Below are positions 38,129-47,191 of a stretch of 64,000 nt of DNA, one piece after another. Source of the DNA: Agrobacterium leguminum. GTDB lineage: Bacteria > Pseudomonadota > Alphaproteobacteria > Rhizobiales > Rhizobiaceae. The stretch is taken from contig NZ_JADQWB010000001.1 in assembly GCF_015704895.1 (NCBI RefSeq), forward strand, positions 248,001 to 312,000. The letters run 5' to 3'. The notes below the pieces were generated by a model, which saw only the letters and a program-made list of their open reading frames with translations, was not told the origin of the DNA and did no database searches. Position numbers and translations under genes: made by a program. Numbering within the stretch: position 1 is the first letter of the stretch; every line of letters begins with the position of its first letter.

Positions 38129-38773
38129 ATGGTGAAATCGGTCCTCTGCTTTGGCGATTCCCTGACCTGGGGATCAAATGCGGAAACGGGTGACCGTCAC
38201 AGCCATGACGATCTTTGGCCGAGCGTCTTGCAAAAGGCGCTCGGTTCCGACGTGCACGTGATCCACGAAGGGTTGGGCGGCCGTACCACCGCCTATGACG
38301 ATCTGACGGCCGATTGTGACCGCAATGGCGCGCGGCTTCTGCCGACGCTGCTGCACAGCCATGCGCCGCTTGATCTCGTCATCATCATGCTCGGCACCAA
38401 CGACATGAAGCCGTCGATCCACGGATCGGCCATTGTCGCCATGAAGGGTATCGAGCGATTGGTGAAACTCACGCGCAATCACGTCTGGCAAGTGGCTGAC
38501 TGGGAAGCGCCGGATGTTCTGATCGTCGCGCCGCCGCAGCTTTGCGAAACGGCAAACCCGGTGATGGGGGCGATCTATCGCGATGCGATCGATGAATCGG
38601 CCATGCTGGCTTCGGTTTACCGGGACCTTGCCGACGATCTCGATTGCGGTTTTTTCGATGCCGGCTCCGTTGCCCGCACGACGCCGGTGGACGGCGTTCA
38701 TCTCGATGCTGAAAACACGCGGGCCATCGGCCGCGGGCTTGAGCCCGTCGTCCGCATGATGCTCGGACTTTGA
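38129..38773 (+). CDS. SGNH/GDSL-family hydrolase (arylesterase-like)
   Basis: The 214 residues contain the four SGNH blocks: FGDSLTWG (nucleophile Ser), GLGGRTT (Gly), MLGTNDMK (Asn) and DGVHLD (catalytic Asp and His). There is no signal peptide, so it is probably cytoplasmic. Such esterases act on aryl esters or acetylated sugars; the natural substrate here is unknown. It lies 12 bases after pdhC and 60 before lpdA, an unusual guest inside the pyruvate dehydrogenase cluster. Confidence 0.88.
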   Translation: MVKSVLCFGDSLTWGSNAETGDRHSHDDLWPSVLQKALGSDVHVIHEGLGGRTTAYDDLTADCDRNGARLLPTLLHSHAPLDLVIIMLGTNDMKPSIHGSAIVAMKGIERLVKLTRNHVWQVADWEAPDVLIVAPPQLCETANPVMGAIYRDAIDESAMLASVYRDLADDLDCGFFDAGSVARTTPVDGVHLDAENTRAIGRGLEPVVRMMLGL

Positions 38774-38833
38774 CACTCATTCTCGTTTCGGGGCGGTTTG
38801 CCGTTTTCCGAATAAGACAAGGCAGGATTTCCA

Positions 38834-40279
38834 ATGGCTCAATCTTATGACGTCATCATCATCGGTTCGGGACCGGGCGGTTATATTGCCGCGATCCGCG
38901 CAGCCCAGCTCGGCATGAAGGTTGCCGTCGTGGAGCGCGAGCATCTGGCCGGCATTTGCTCCAACTGGGGCTGCATTCCCACCAAGGCCCTGCTGCGCAC
39001 CGCCGATGTCATGCACACCGCCACCCATGCCAAGGATTACGGCCTGACGCTGGAAGGCTCGATCAAGCCGGACGTCAAGGCAATCGTGGCGCGTTCGCGC
39101 GGCATTGCTGCGCGCATGAACAATGGCGTCGGTTTCCTGTTCAAGAAGAACAAGGTCGATATCATCTGGGGTGAAGCAAAAATTACCAAGCCGGGCGAGA
39201 TCGTCGTCGGCAAATCCACCAAGCCGGTGGTTCAGCCGCAGGGTCCCGTGCCGAAGAATACGCTGGGCGAGGGCACCTATACCGCCAAGCACATCATCGT
39301 CGCCACAGGTGCGCGCCCGCGCGCGCTGCTCGGCATTGAGCCGGATGGCAAGCTGATCTGGACCTATTTCGAGGCGATGAAGCCGGAAGAACTGCCGAAG
39401 TCGCTGCTCGTCATGGGGTCGGGCGCCATCGGCATCGAATTCGCCAGCTTCTACCGCACCATGGGCGTCGACGTCACCGTCGTCGAGATCATGAGCCAGG
39501 TCATGCCGGTCGAGGATGCGGAAATCTCCACCTTCGCCAAGAAGCAGCTCGAAAAGCAGGGCATGAAAATTCACCTTGAAACCAGGGTTTCCAAGGTTGA
39601 GAAGGGCGCGAACTCCATCACCGCGACGCTGGAGAAGAAGGACGGTTCTTCCGAGAAGATCACCGCCGACCGGATGATTTCGGCCGTCGGCGTCGTCGCC
39701 AATATCGAAGGTATCGGCCTCGAGGCTGCCGGCGTGAAGACCGATCGCGGATTCATCGTCATCGACGGTTACGGCAAGACCAACGTACCGGGCATCTATG
39801 CCATCGGCGATGTTGCCGGCCCGCCGCTGCTCGCCCACAAGGCCGAGCATGAAGCAGTGATCTGCGTCGAAAAGATCGCCGGTCTGCCGAATGTCCATCC
39901 GATGGACAAGCTCAAGATTCCGGGCTGCACCTATTGCAATCCGCAGGTCGCCTCTGTGGGTCTCACCGAAGCTAAGGCCAAGGAGCAGGGCCGCGACATC
40001 CGGGTCGGACGCTTCTCCTTTGCGGCGAACGGCAAGGCGGTTGCGCTCGGCGAAGATCAGGGCATGGTCAAGACCATCTTCGACAAGAAGACCGGCGAGC
40101 TGCTCGGCGCGCATATGGTCGGTGCGGAAGTCACCGAACTCATTCAGGGCTTCGTTGTTGCGATGAACCTCGAGACCACTGAAGAAGACCTGATGCACAC
40201 GATCTTCCCGCATCCGACCATTTCGGAGTCGATGAAGGAAAGCGTGCTCGACGCCTATGGGCGTGTGCTGAACGCATAA
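38834..40279 (+). CDS. lpdA: Dihydrolipoamide dehydrogenase (E3)
   Basis: FAD-dependent enzyme that reoxidises the dihydrolipoyl arm of pyruvate dehydrogenase and passes electrons to NAD. The 481 residues show the FAD-binding GSGPGGYIAAIRAAQLG, the redox disulfide in GICSNWGCIPTKALL, the NAD-binding GSGAIGIEFASFYRTMG, and the C-terminal dimer-interface His-Glu in HPHPTISESMKE-like form (FPHPTISES). This is the pdh-linked E3; alphaproteobacteria usually carry a second one for 2-oxoglutarate dehydrogenase. Confidence 0.96.
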   Translation: MAQSYDVIIIGSGPGGYIAAIRAAQLGMKVAVVEREHLAGICSNWGCIPTKALLRTADVMHTATHAKDYGLTLEGSIKPDVKAIVARSRGIAARMNNGVGFLFKKNKVDIIWGEAKITKPGEIVVGKSTKPVVQPQGPVPKNTLGEGTYTAKHIIVATGARPRALLGIEPDGKLIWTYFEAMKPEELPKSLLVMGSGAIGIEFASFYRTMGVDVTVVEIMSQVMPVEDAEISTFAKKQLEKQGMKIHLETRVSKVEKGANSITATLEKKDGSSEKITADRMISAVGVVANIEGIGLEAAGVKTDRGFIVIDGYGKTNVPGIYAIGDVAGPPLLAHKAEHEAVICVEKIAGLPNVHPMDKLKIPGCTYCNPQVASVGLTEAKAKEQGRDIRVGRFSFAANGKAVALGEDQGMVKTIFDKKTGELLGAHMVGAEVTELIQGFVVAMNLETTEEDLMHTIFPHPTISESMKESVLDAYGRVLNA

Positions 40280-40291
40280 GTGCTCCGTGAT

Positions 40292-40318
40292 ACCCGGCAT
40301 TGTCTAACCATGCCGGGT
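40292..40318 (+). terminator. Hairpin after lpdA, probable terminator
   Basis: ACCCGGCAT (40292-40300) and ATGCCGGGT (40310-40318) form a perfect 9-base-pair stem with a 9-base loop, starting 13 bases after the lpdA stop. There is no clear T-tract, so termination may be partial. Confidence 0.5.
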
Positions 40319-40378
40319 GTCCCATATGTCTCGATGCAGGCTCCTTAAAAGGGGCTGGTTCTTTCAGGGAGCGTGGGA

Positions 40379-40627
40379 ATGGAAAGTGTAGGCTGGATTG
40401 CAGCAATCATCATCGGCGGTCTCGCCGGCTGGCTTGCGGGCAAGCTCATGGATATGCGCTTCGGCATTTTTATGAACATCATCCTCGGCATCGTCGGTTC
40501 GGTGGTTGCCGTTGCGGTGCTTCGAACCTTCGATGTTTTCGTGCAGGACAGCAGGCTCGGCTATTTCGTCACGTCGTTCATCGGCGCCAGCCTGTTGCTG
40601 TTTCTGGCGAAGCTGGTACGGCGCTGA
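40379..40627 (+). CDS. GlsB/YeaQ/YmgE-family small membrane protein
   Basis: The 82 residues contain three hydrophobic segments with glycine-rich turns (IIIGGLAGWLAGKLM and IILGIVGSVVAVAVL), the pattern of the transglycosylase-associated family. Members are often stress-induced, but their molecular role is unknown. I chose ATG 40379 with CAGGGAG upstream over a GTG two codons earlier. It lies between lpdA and lipA. Confidence 0.85.
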   Translation: MESVGWIAAIIIGGLAGWLAGKLMDMRFGIFMNIILGIVGSVVAVAVLRTFDVFVQDSRLGYFVTSFIGASLLLFLAKLVRR

Positions 40628-40730
40628 CAGGCTTCGTGGCCGGAAGGGGCTTACGCTTTTTCTGGAATTGTTCTAAAGCATCGGGCCAACAGATGTTTAG
40701 GTCGCCAGGGGCGATGGAAGCAGGTTTTTA

Positions 40731-41702
40731 ATGGTCACTATTCTCGACAGGACGTCGTCCGACGAAAAGCGCATTCGCCACCCGGAAAAGGCGCATAAGC
40801 CCGATACCGAGGTCATGCGCAAGCCGGAATGGATCCGCGTCAAGGCGCCGACCTCCAAGGGCTATCACGAGACGCGTGAACTGGTGCGTTCGCACAAGCT
40901 GGTGACGGTGTGCGAGGAAGCCGGCTGTCCGAATATCGGCGAATGCTGGGACAAGAAACACGCGACCTTCATGATCATGGGTGAAATCTGCACCCGCGCC
41001 TGCGCTTTCTGCAATGTCGCGACCGGCAAGCCCAATCCGCTGGATATGGCCGAGCCCGAGAACGTCGCCAAGGCCGTCAAGCAGATGGGCCTTTCCCACG
41101 TCGTCATCACTTCGGTCGACCGAGACGATCTCGCCGATGGCGGCGCTGAACATTTCGAGAAGGTCATCTGGGCGATCCGTGCGGCATCGCCCAATACGAC
41201 CATCGAAATCCTCACCCCCGACTTCCTGAAGAAACCCGGCGCGCTGGAACGGGTCGTCGCCGCCAAGCCCGATGTCTTCAACCACAATATGGAAACCGTC
41301 CCGGGCAACTACCTCACGGTTCGCCCCGGTGCGCGCTATTTCCACTCCGTGCGCCTCTTGCAGCGGGTGAAGGAACTCGATCCCACCATGTTCACCAAGT
41401 CGGGCATCATGGTCGGCCTCGGCGAAGAGCGCAACGAAGTGCTTCAGCTGATGGACGACCTGCGCAGCGCCGATGTGGACTTCCTGACCATCGGCCAATA
41501 TCTGCAGCCGACCCGCAAGCACCACAAGGTCGAGGCCTTCGTGACGCCGGAAGAGTTCAAGTCCTACGAGACGGTGGCTTACACCAAGGGCTTCCTGATG
41601 GTGTCTTCCAGCCCGCTGACCCGCTCCTCGCACCATGCCGGAGACGATTTCGAACGCCTGCGTGCGGCGCGCGAAAAGAAGTTGCTGGCGGCAGCTGAGT
41701 AA
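40731..41702 (+). CDS. lipA: Lipoyl synthase
   Basis: Radical SAM enzyme that inserts two sulfurs into octanoylated lipoyl domains, including those of the PDH subunits encoded just upstream. The 323 residues carry the auxiliary cluster motif [12 protein letters not shown], the radical SAM motif CTRACAFC, and the C-terminal [10 protein letters not shown] with the conserved Ser cluster ligand. The linkage with pdh genes is functionally sensible. Confidence 0.97.
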   Translation: MVTILDRTSSDEKRIRHPEKAHKPDTEVMRKPEWIRVKAPTSKGYHETRELVRSHKLVTVCEEAGCPNIGECWDKKHATFMIMGEICTRACAFCNVATGKPNPLDMAEPENVAKAVKQMGLSHVVITSVDRDDLADGGAEHFEKVIWAIRAASPNTTIEILTPDFLKKPGALERVVAAKPDVFNHNMETVPGNYLTVRPGARYFHSVRLLQRVKELDPTMFTKSGIMVGLGEERNEVLQLMDDLRSADVDFLTIGQYLQPTRKHHKVEAFVTPEEFKSYETVAYTKGFLMVSSSPLTRSSHHAGDDFERLRAAREKKLLAAAE

Positions 41703-41758
41703 GGAACGGAAAGGGTCAGTAATATAGGCGCTGGATCTGGCGATGTGCGCTCTTTCCA

Positions 41759-41845
41759 CGTCATGCTCGGGCTTGTCCCGAGCATCTACGACCTACCGAT
41801 TGTACGATCTGTGATTGGATCCTCGGGACAGGCCCGAGGATGACG
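41759..41845. repeat. Intergenic mosaic palindromic element, divergent copy
   Basis: An 87-base element bounded by CGTCAT and ATGACG. Its left hairpin is ATGCTCGGG-N5-CCCGAGCAT (41763-41785) and its right hairpin CCTCGGG-N5-CCCGAGG (41821-41839). The two halves are also complementary to each other with one central mismatch. It shares end sequences and architecture with the elements at 33554 and 57978 but not the inner hairpin. It fills much of the 202-base gap between lipA and the convergent DMT gene. Confidence 0.7.
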
Positions 41846-41904
41846 GGGAGTGGGAGGCGAGGCTTGTGAAATGGTTCAGCCGCCAGTAACGCCCCTCAAT
41901 CCAA

Positions 41905-42834
41905 TCATGCCGTGATTCTCTCCGGCCGATGCGCCCGCATGCACAGTACGACGCTCAGCACCACCGAACATATTGCCACGACCTCAATCAGTGTCGGGCC
42001 GCGCCCTTCCCATAGAAAACCGTAAAGCAGCGCAAACAGCGTTTCGAACAGGATCATCTGCCCGACCATGGTGAGCGGCAGAAGGCGGCTCATGCGGTTC
42101 CATAAGGCATTGCCGAGAATGGAAGCGGTGAAACCCAGCCCGGCTGCAACAGCCACAAAATGCAGCCAGTCGCCCGAATTATGGCTTTCGCCGCCAAAGC
42201 CAAAGGCCGGGATGGCGAGCGCGAGCGCAAGCCCACCGGTCACCACGCCGGTCATCATGTTCCAGTCATCGGCGCTGACATCGTGAAGGCGGGAGAGCCA
42301 CCGGGCATTGCCAACCGCAAAGGCTGTCCATGACGCCAGCGCACCGAGCGCACAGGCCAGCCCGATGACGCGCGAGACATCGAGTCCCGCATCGTTTTCC
42401 GTCAGCGACTGCCAGGAAATGCCGATAATCCCCATCGCGCCGAAGGCCAGCGACGGCCACAGCCGCTTCAGCGACACCGCGCCGTGATCACGGCTGCCGA
42501 TGATGGTGACGGCGACGGGCAGGAAGCCGATGATGATCGAGGTGAAGGCGACACCGCTCAATTTCACTGCGGTCGATATGAAGACGTAGTAGGCGATGTT
42601 GCCGATCATGCTCAGCCAGCCGAGCGCTATCCACTCCCGCGCGCCAAAATGGGCCGACACGCGTTTCAGGCGCGGCCCGATGATGATGAGGGAAATCAGC
42701 CCATAGGTGAGATAACGCGCCGTCGACAGTTGCAGGGCCGAAAAATCCGGCACAAGTTTCGGGGCGAGAAAAATCCCACCCCAGAGCGCACCCGCCAGCA
42801 TGCCGTAAAAAACACCGAGACCTGTTCTGTTCAT
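41905..42834 (-). CDS. DMT-superfamily transporter (EamA type)
   Basis: The 309 residues with about ten membrane helices are arranged as two EamA repeats; the first runs through MLAGALWGGIFLAPKL. Members export amino acids, metabolites or drugs. The substrate is unknown. An AraC regulator gene lies 93 bases upstream on the same strand, the usual pairing for an inducible exporter. Confidence 0.86.
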   Translation of the reverse strand: MNRTGLGVFYGMLAGALWGGIFLAPKLVPDFSALQLSTARYLTYGLISLIIIGPRLKRVSAHFGAREWIALGWLSMIGNIAYYVFISTAVKLSGVAFTSIIIGFLPVAVTIIGSRDHGAVSLKRLWPSLAFGAMGIIGISWQSLTENDAGLDVSRVIGLACALGALASWTAFAVGNARWLSRLHDVSADDWNMMTGVVTGGLALALAIPAFGFGGESHNSGDWLHFVAVAAGLGFTASILGNALWNRMSRLLPLTMVGQMILFETLFALLYGFLWEGRGPTLIEVVAICSVVLSVVLCMRAHRPERITA

Positions 42835-42927
42835 GTCATGTCACATCCGCATTCACATTTGCCTGCGATGTGCCACAGCCCTTTGCGGCTGTCTTGACAA
42901 AAACTCCTGACGGATATGCTGGCGGTT

Positions 42928-43662
42928 TTAATGAATCCCGTAGGTCCGACGGTAGGCTGCGGGCGTTTCACCCACTGCATTGCGCATGGCGCGCGTCAGT
43001 GCAGTCTGGTCGGAAAAACCGGCCCGCAAGGCGATCTCGGCAATCGGCAGGGTGGAATTGCTGAGCAATGCGCAGACCTTGTCCATGCGCAGCCTGGCCA
43101 GCCAGCGGTGAGGCGGGAGGCCGAATTCCTCGAGAAACAGCGCATGTAGGCGGCTGTCGCTGATCGTCACGCAGGAGGCGAGCATCTCGATGGTCCAGGG
43201 GAAGAACGGTTCCGCCCTGATAAGTGCAACGAGCCTGTGCAGGCGTTGGCGAATGTCGGCTTTCTCATTGGCAAGGCTGTCGACCAGGAGCGGTGCCCAC
43301 AGGCCGGCAATATCGTCGCGTCGTCCCTCTGTTCCGATGACGCCGCGCATATAGGCGATCAATTGCCGCGTATCCTGCGCTATGTCGAGAAACGGCGAAT
43401 GGGCGAATTTCTCGAGCGTTTGCTCGGGAAGGGCGCCTTCATCGATATCGACCACCAGCGAGTGGTTTCTTGCCGTCGCTTCCTGCGTATGCGGCGCATC
43501 GCGATGGATGAACACGCCGCGTCCGGTCGACAATTCGTCCTGCCGTCCGGCCACATCGATCAGAAGACGCCCGGAGACCGGAAGAACGATCTGAACGAAG
43601 CCATGCCGTTCCTTCGGTCTTTCTTCCCTGTAGGTTCTGATATCGGCGGATGCGGCTGTCAT
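42928..43662 (-). CDS. AraC-family transcriptional regulator
   Basis: The 244 residues from ATG 43662 (an upstream TTG would add eight) consist of an N-terminal cupin-like sensor domain with IHRDAPHTQ and a C-terminal double helix-turn-helix of the AraC type (about the last 100 residues), with LPIAEIALRAGFSDQTALTRAM and the closing GETPAAYRR. It probably regulates the adjacent DMT transporter. Confidence 0.87.
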   Translation of the reverse strand: MTAASADIRTYREERPKERHGFVQIVLPVSGRLLIDVAGRQDELSTGRGVFIHRDAPHTQEATARNHSLVVDIDEGALPEQTLEKFAHSPFLDIAQDTRQLIAYMRGVIGTEGRRDDIAGLWAPLLVDSLANEKADIRQRLHRLVALIRAEPFFPWTIEMLASCVTISDSRLHALFLEEFGLPPHRWLARLRMDKVCALLSNSTLPIAEIALRAGFSDQTALTRAMRNAVGETPAAYRRTYGIH

Positions 43663-43789
43663 GACGCTGTCGTTTCCATTGTGCAAAGAAATGGCCGCCT
43701 CGAAAAAGCGGCCAGTTCATTGTTTGATTATGACATCGTCTTGAAGATTGGGCCAGTCGGCTTTATCGGTCGGCTCTGCGCGCCGGCAA

Positions 43790-43966
43790 TTAACAGTCTT
43801 CCTTGGCGGTCGATTCGCCGCGTTTGCGTTTGCGCAGAACCGGCTTGTTCTCTCTCGCCTCGCATTTCGCGACGTCGATCAGATAGGCAAGCACCGGCAT
43901 GCCGTTCATCGATGCGAGTTGCTTGGCGGATTCGAGAAGGTTGATGATGTTGGAAAAATCGTCCAT
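43790..43966 (-). CDS. Small hypothetical protein
   Basis: The 58 residues from ATG 43966 (MDDFSNIINLLESAKQ) form a helical N-terminal part and a strongly basic tail (RKRKRG). No family is recognised. Support comes from the plausible composition, the isolated position and the absence of an alternative gene; a TTG start at 44014 would add 16 residues. The space 43967-44205 up to the next gene shows nothing else I can support. Confidence 0.5.
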   Translation of the reverse strand: MDDFSNIINLLESAKQLASMNGMPVLAYLIDVAKCEARENKPVLRKRKRGESTAKEDC

Positions 43967-44205
43967 CGGCTCACTCAGTGGCTCAAAGCGGTTATATGTC
44001 GGGTCTGAACCCAAGGATGAATACGCTGGGTGAAATCGGGAGCTTCCAGCGCCGTTGCATCCAATGGGTGTAATATTAGTCGCAAATAAATAGCAATCCC
44101 TGCGACGGGGTTACAATAGTCAATTTTCCGTAACTGTCATGCGCGGCGAAGATATCGCTGCGGGGCGATGGCAGAAAAATCCAGCAGTCAGATGAGGTTT
44201 CTGAA

Positions 44206-44775
44206 ATGCCAAACTATCTTCACAGGGTGGAAGATGCTGCTGCGATCATCGCCGGGGCGCAGCGAATCATGGTCGTGGGCTGTTCCGGCGGCGGCAAGTC
44301 GACGCTTTCGCAGAAGCTCGCGCGCAATTTCGGACTTCGCTACATCTCCATGGATCGAGATGTTTTCTGGCTGCCCGGCTGGCAGGCGCGTCCGCGCGAC
44401 GAGCAGCGAGAGAGGATAGCCACCATCATTACCGAGGAGCGCTGGCTCATGGACGGCAGCAATCCGTCGTCTTTCGATATACGGCTGCCGCGATCCCACA
44501 TCGTTTTGTGGGTGCGCATGCCGCGCTGGCTCTGCCTGTGGGGCGCCGTCAGCCGGGTGATCAAGGGTTATGGCAAGGCCCGCCCGGAAATGGCGGAGGG
44601 TTGCCCCGAAAGAATAGACATCGAATTCCTGCGCTATATCTGGAATTTCGAGCGGCGCCATACGCCGATCTTCGAGCAGAATTTCGCGCTTTATGGTCCT
44701 GATGTGCCGGTATTCCAGCTGAAAAGCCGAAAACAGTTTCGCCGCCTTCTTGATCTTCTGCGTATCGAGGATTAA
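44206..44775 (+). CDS. P-loop NTPase, adenylate-kinase-like (topology modulation type)
   Basis: The 189 residues carry a Walker A motif GCSGGGKSTLS near residue 26 and the kinase-like strand ISMDRDVFWLPGWQARP, followed by EERWLMDGS, the pattern of proteins annotated as topology modulation or FlaR-like. These resemble small-molecule kinases, but no substrate is established. It ends 9 bases before the ratA start, so the two may be cotranscribed. Confidence 0.8.
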   Translation: MPNYLHRVEDAAAIIAGAQRIMVVGCSGGGKSTLSQKLARNFGLRYISMDRDVFWLPGWQARPRDEQRERIATIITEERWLMDGSNPSSFDIRLPRSHIVLWVRMPRWLCLWGAVSRVIKGYGKARPEMAEGCPERIDIEFLRYIWNFERRHTPIFEQNFALYGPDVPVFQLKSRKQFRRLLDLLRIED

Positions 44776-44784
44776 CTGCCGCTC

Positions 44785-45240
44785 ATGCCACAGTTCGAAA
44801 CGCATCGCCACGTCAAACACTCGCCCGACCGCATGTACGACCTCGTCGCCGATGTGGAGAAATATCCGCAGTTTCTGCCCCTTTGCGAGGCGCTCACCAT
44901 CCGCTCGCGCAAGGAGCGCGATGGCAAGGTGCTGCTGGTGGCGGATATGACGGTGGGCTACAAGGCCATTCGCGAAACCTTCACCACGCAGGTGCTGCTG
45001 AACCCGGTCGAGCGCGCCATCGACGTGAAATATATCGACGGACCGTTCAAATATCTCGACAATCGCTGGCGTTTCGAGGCCTCGGACGAGGGCGGCTCAG
45101 CCATTCATTTCTTCATCGATTACGAATTCAAGAACCGTCTGCTCGGCGCGGTCATGGGGTCGATGTTCGACCGGGCCTTCCGCATGTTCGCGGAAGCCTT
45201 CGAAACGCGTGCGGATAAAATTTATACGGACCCGGCCTGA
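44785..45240 (+). CDS. RatA/COQ10-type START-domain protein
   Basis: The 151 residues form a polyketide cyclase/START-like fold. PDRMYDLVADVEKYPQFLPLC and the middle strand TQVLLNPVERAIDVKYIDGPFK are hallmark regions. The family includes mitochondrial Coq10, which binds ubiquinone, and E. coli RatA. In alphaproteobacteria the Coq10-like lipid-carrier role is more likely than a toxin role. Its 3' end overlaps the convergent cinA-type gene by 19 bases. Confidence 0.88.
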   Translation: MPQFETHRHVKHSPDRMYDLVADVEKYPQFLPLCEALTIRSRKERDGKVLLVADMTVGYKAIRETFTTQVLLNPVERAIDVKYIDGPFKYLDNRWRFEASDEGGSAIHFFIDYEFKNRLLGAVMGSMFDRAFRMFAEAFETRADKIYTDPA

Positions 45241-45731
45241 TTGAGGGCTATCAGCATCTCAAGCGCGGTCCTCACCGTCGCAAGCCGGATTTCGGTGCGG
45301 CCGATCTCGCCATAACGCATTTCCCGATGCAGGATTTTACCGCTGCACGCCCTGGCGGCCAGATGCACCAGCCCCACCGGCTTGTCGGGGGAACCGCCAC
45401 CCGGACCGGCGATGCCAGTTACCGCCACGGCGAAATCCGCGCGGGAACGGAAGAGGGCGCCATGCGCCATCTGCAACGCCGTCTGCCGGGATACCGCGCC
45501 GAAATTCGCCAGCGTTTCGACGCTAACCCCCAGCATGTCCATCTTGGCTTCATTGGTATAGGTGACAAAACCACGGTCGACGACAGCGGAGGAGCCGGCA
45601 ATCTCCGTCAGGGCACCGGCGATCAGGCCGCCAGTGCAGCTTTCCGCGGTCGAGACCATGAAGCCATGCGCGGTGAAATCGGCAATGATCTGTCGCGCCA
45701 GCTCTTCTATGTCGGCGGGAAAAAGGCTCAT
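45222..45731 (-). CDS. CinA-family protein (C-terminal domain only)
   Basis: The 169 residues correspond to the nicotinamide-nucleotide amidase domain (PncC type) of CinA. The family motifs [20 protein letters not shown] and [13 protein letters not shown] are visible. The N-terminal molybdopterin-binding-like domain is absent, which is normal for the stand-alone form. The gene overlaps ispDF by 4 bases and probably shares its transcript. Confidence 0.9.
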   Translation of the reverse strand: MSLFPADIEELARQIIADFTAHGFMVSTAESCTGGLIAGALTEIAGSSAVVDRGFVTYTNEAKMDMLGVSVETLANFGAVSRQTALQMAHGALFRSRADFAVAVTGIAGPGGGSPDKPVGLVHLAARACSGKILHREMRYGEIGRTEIRLATVRTALEMLIALNQAGSV

Positions 45732-46915
45732 AAAGGTCTGCCCCTGTAGACGACGGTAGCGGTGGCGATTGCAGCGATGCCTTCCCGGCGGCCGACGAAA
45801 CCGATGGTCTCATTGGTCGTCGCCTTTACCGAGCAGCGCTCCAGCGCGATGCCCAGCATGTCCGACAGTGCTTCGCGCATGGCCTGCCGGTGCGGGCCGA
45901 TGCGCGGTGCTTCCGCAATCAGCGAGACATCGGCATTCATGATCGTGCCGCCATTGTCGCGCACTACTTTGGCCGCATGTTCGAGGAAGATGCGCGAGGC
46001 CGCTCCCTTCCATTGCGGATCGGAAGGCGGGAAGTGATCGCCGATATCGCCAGCACCGCAGGTGGCGAGCAGCGCATCCGTCAGCGCATGCAAGGCTACA
46101 TCCGCATCCGAATGACCTTTGAGTTTCTGGTCGTGTTCGATGAAGACGCCGCACAGCGTCACACCGTCGCCGGCCTCCAGCTGGTGCACGTCGTAACCAT
46201 TGCCGGTGCGCACGTCCGGCAATCCGTGGGAGAGCTTTTCATCGGCCATGGCGATATCCCGCTTGAGAGTGAGTTTTACATTGTCGACCGAACCCTCGGT
46301 CAGCTTCACCGTCAGTCCCGCCCATTCGGCGATCGAAGCATCATCGGTAAAATCGGACTTTCCGGAGGCGGCAGCGGCGCGGTGCGCGGCGAGAATATCG
46401 CCATAGCCGAAACTCTGCGGTGTCTGCGCGGCATAAAGCCCCTGCCGGGAAACCGTCTCTACGACGCGACCATCCGAGCCGCGCTTCAGCGTGTCAGTGA
46501 CGGGCAGGGCAGGCAGGACGCCGCTGGCGCCGGCCCGGTGCAGGGCGACGATCCGTTCCAGCATGTCCACGGGAACGAAAGGCCGCACGGCATCATGGAT
46601 CATCACATGCGTCAGCTCTTCCGAAGAGAGCGCTTCCAGTCCGGCAAGCACCGATTGCTGGCGTGTCGCGCCGCCCGTGACGGTAACGATCCGCTTGCCG
46701 GTATCAAGCCGCTGGAGGATCGGCGACAGCAGTGCTGCATCGTCGGCATGACTGACGATCACGATGGGGGAGGCCTGGTCCCAATCGAGGAAGGTCGACA
46801 ATGTATGCTCGATCACGGCCCTGCCTCCGATAGGGCGATATTGTTTCGGCCCTTCCTCGGGGGAGCCCGCTCTTTCTCCGCGTCCGGCGGCGACGATGAC
46901 GATGCCGAGTTTCAT
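45728..46915 (-). CDS. ispDF: Bifunctional MEP-pathway enzyme IspD/IspF
   Basis: Fuses two non-consecutive steps of isoprenoid synthesis: 2-C-methylerythritol 4-phosphate cytidylyltransferase (about 1-230) and 2-C-methylerythritol 2,4-cyclodiphosphate synthase (about 235-395). IspD motifs are [13 protein letters not shown] and HDAVRPFV. IspF metal ligands appear in GYDVHQL and [10 protein letters not shown], with [13 protein letters not shown] chose ATG 46915 with AGGAAAG upstream; an ATG five codons earlier is possible. The fusion is typical of alphaproteobacteria. The 276 bases upstream to dusB show no gene. Confidence 0.95.
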   Translation of the reverse strand: MKLGIVIVAAGRGERAGSPEEGPKQYRPIGGRAVIEHTLSTFLDWDQASPIVIVSHADDAALLSPILQRLDTGKRIVTVTGGATRQQSVLAGLEALSSEELTHVMIHDAVRPFVPVDMLERIVALHRAGASGVLPALPVTDTLKRGSDGRVVETVSRQGLYAAQTPQSFGYGDILAAHRAAAASGKSDFTDDASIAEWAGLTVKLTEGSVDNVKLTLKRDIAMADEKLSHGLPDVRTGNGYDVHQLEAGDGVTLCGVFIEHDQKLKGHSDADVALHALTDALLATCGAGDIGDHFPPSDPQWKGAASRIFLEHAAKVVRDNGGTIMNADVSLIAEAPRIGPHRQAMREALSDMLGIALERCSVKATTNETIGFVGRREGIAAIATATVVYRGRPL

Positions 46916-47191
46916 AGTACTTTCCTGCATTGGTCTTATGCTTTGTGCGCAACCCTTAGCGGTTGACAGTCCTGCTCTAGCGTTTCAAAACCCGGATGGC
47001 CAGCCCGATAAGACGCGCATTCGCCCCTGCATGCCGCAGGATCAGCCACCATTGCGTGTTCGAACCTGCACAAATTGCTGCCGACAGCAAAACAGGCAGG
47101 CAGTCGCCCAGCAAATAAAAGGTGCAACCCTCTAAAAGTGCTTGGCAACTGCACAAACACTGTCTAAAAATAATGCAAATAACCCTTCTGC

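Noticed and set aside
38777-40300. 507-codon open frame antisense to lpdA
   Set aside because: Complete overlap with a clear dihydrolipoamide dehydrogenase and no plausible protein features.
46931-47191. Possible tRNA from a GTTCGAACC-like stretch upstream of dusB
   Set aside because: The T-loop-like bases have no matching acceptor, D or anticodon stems around them.
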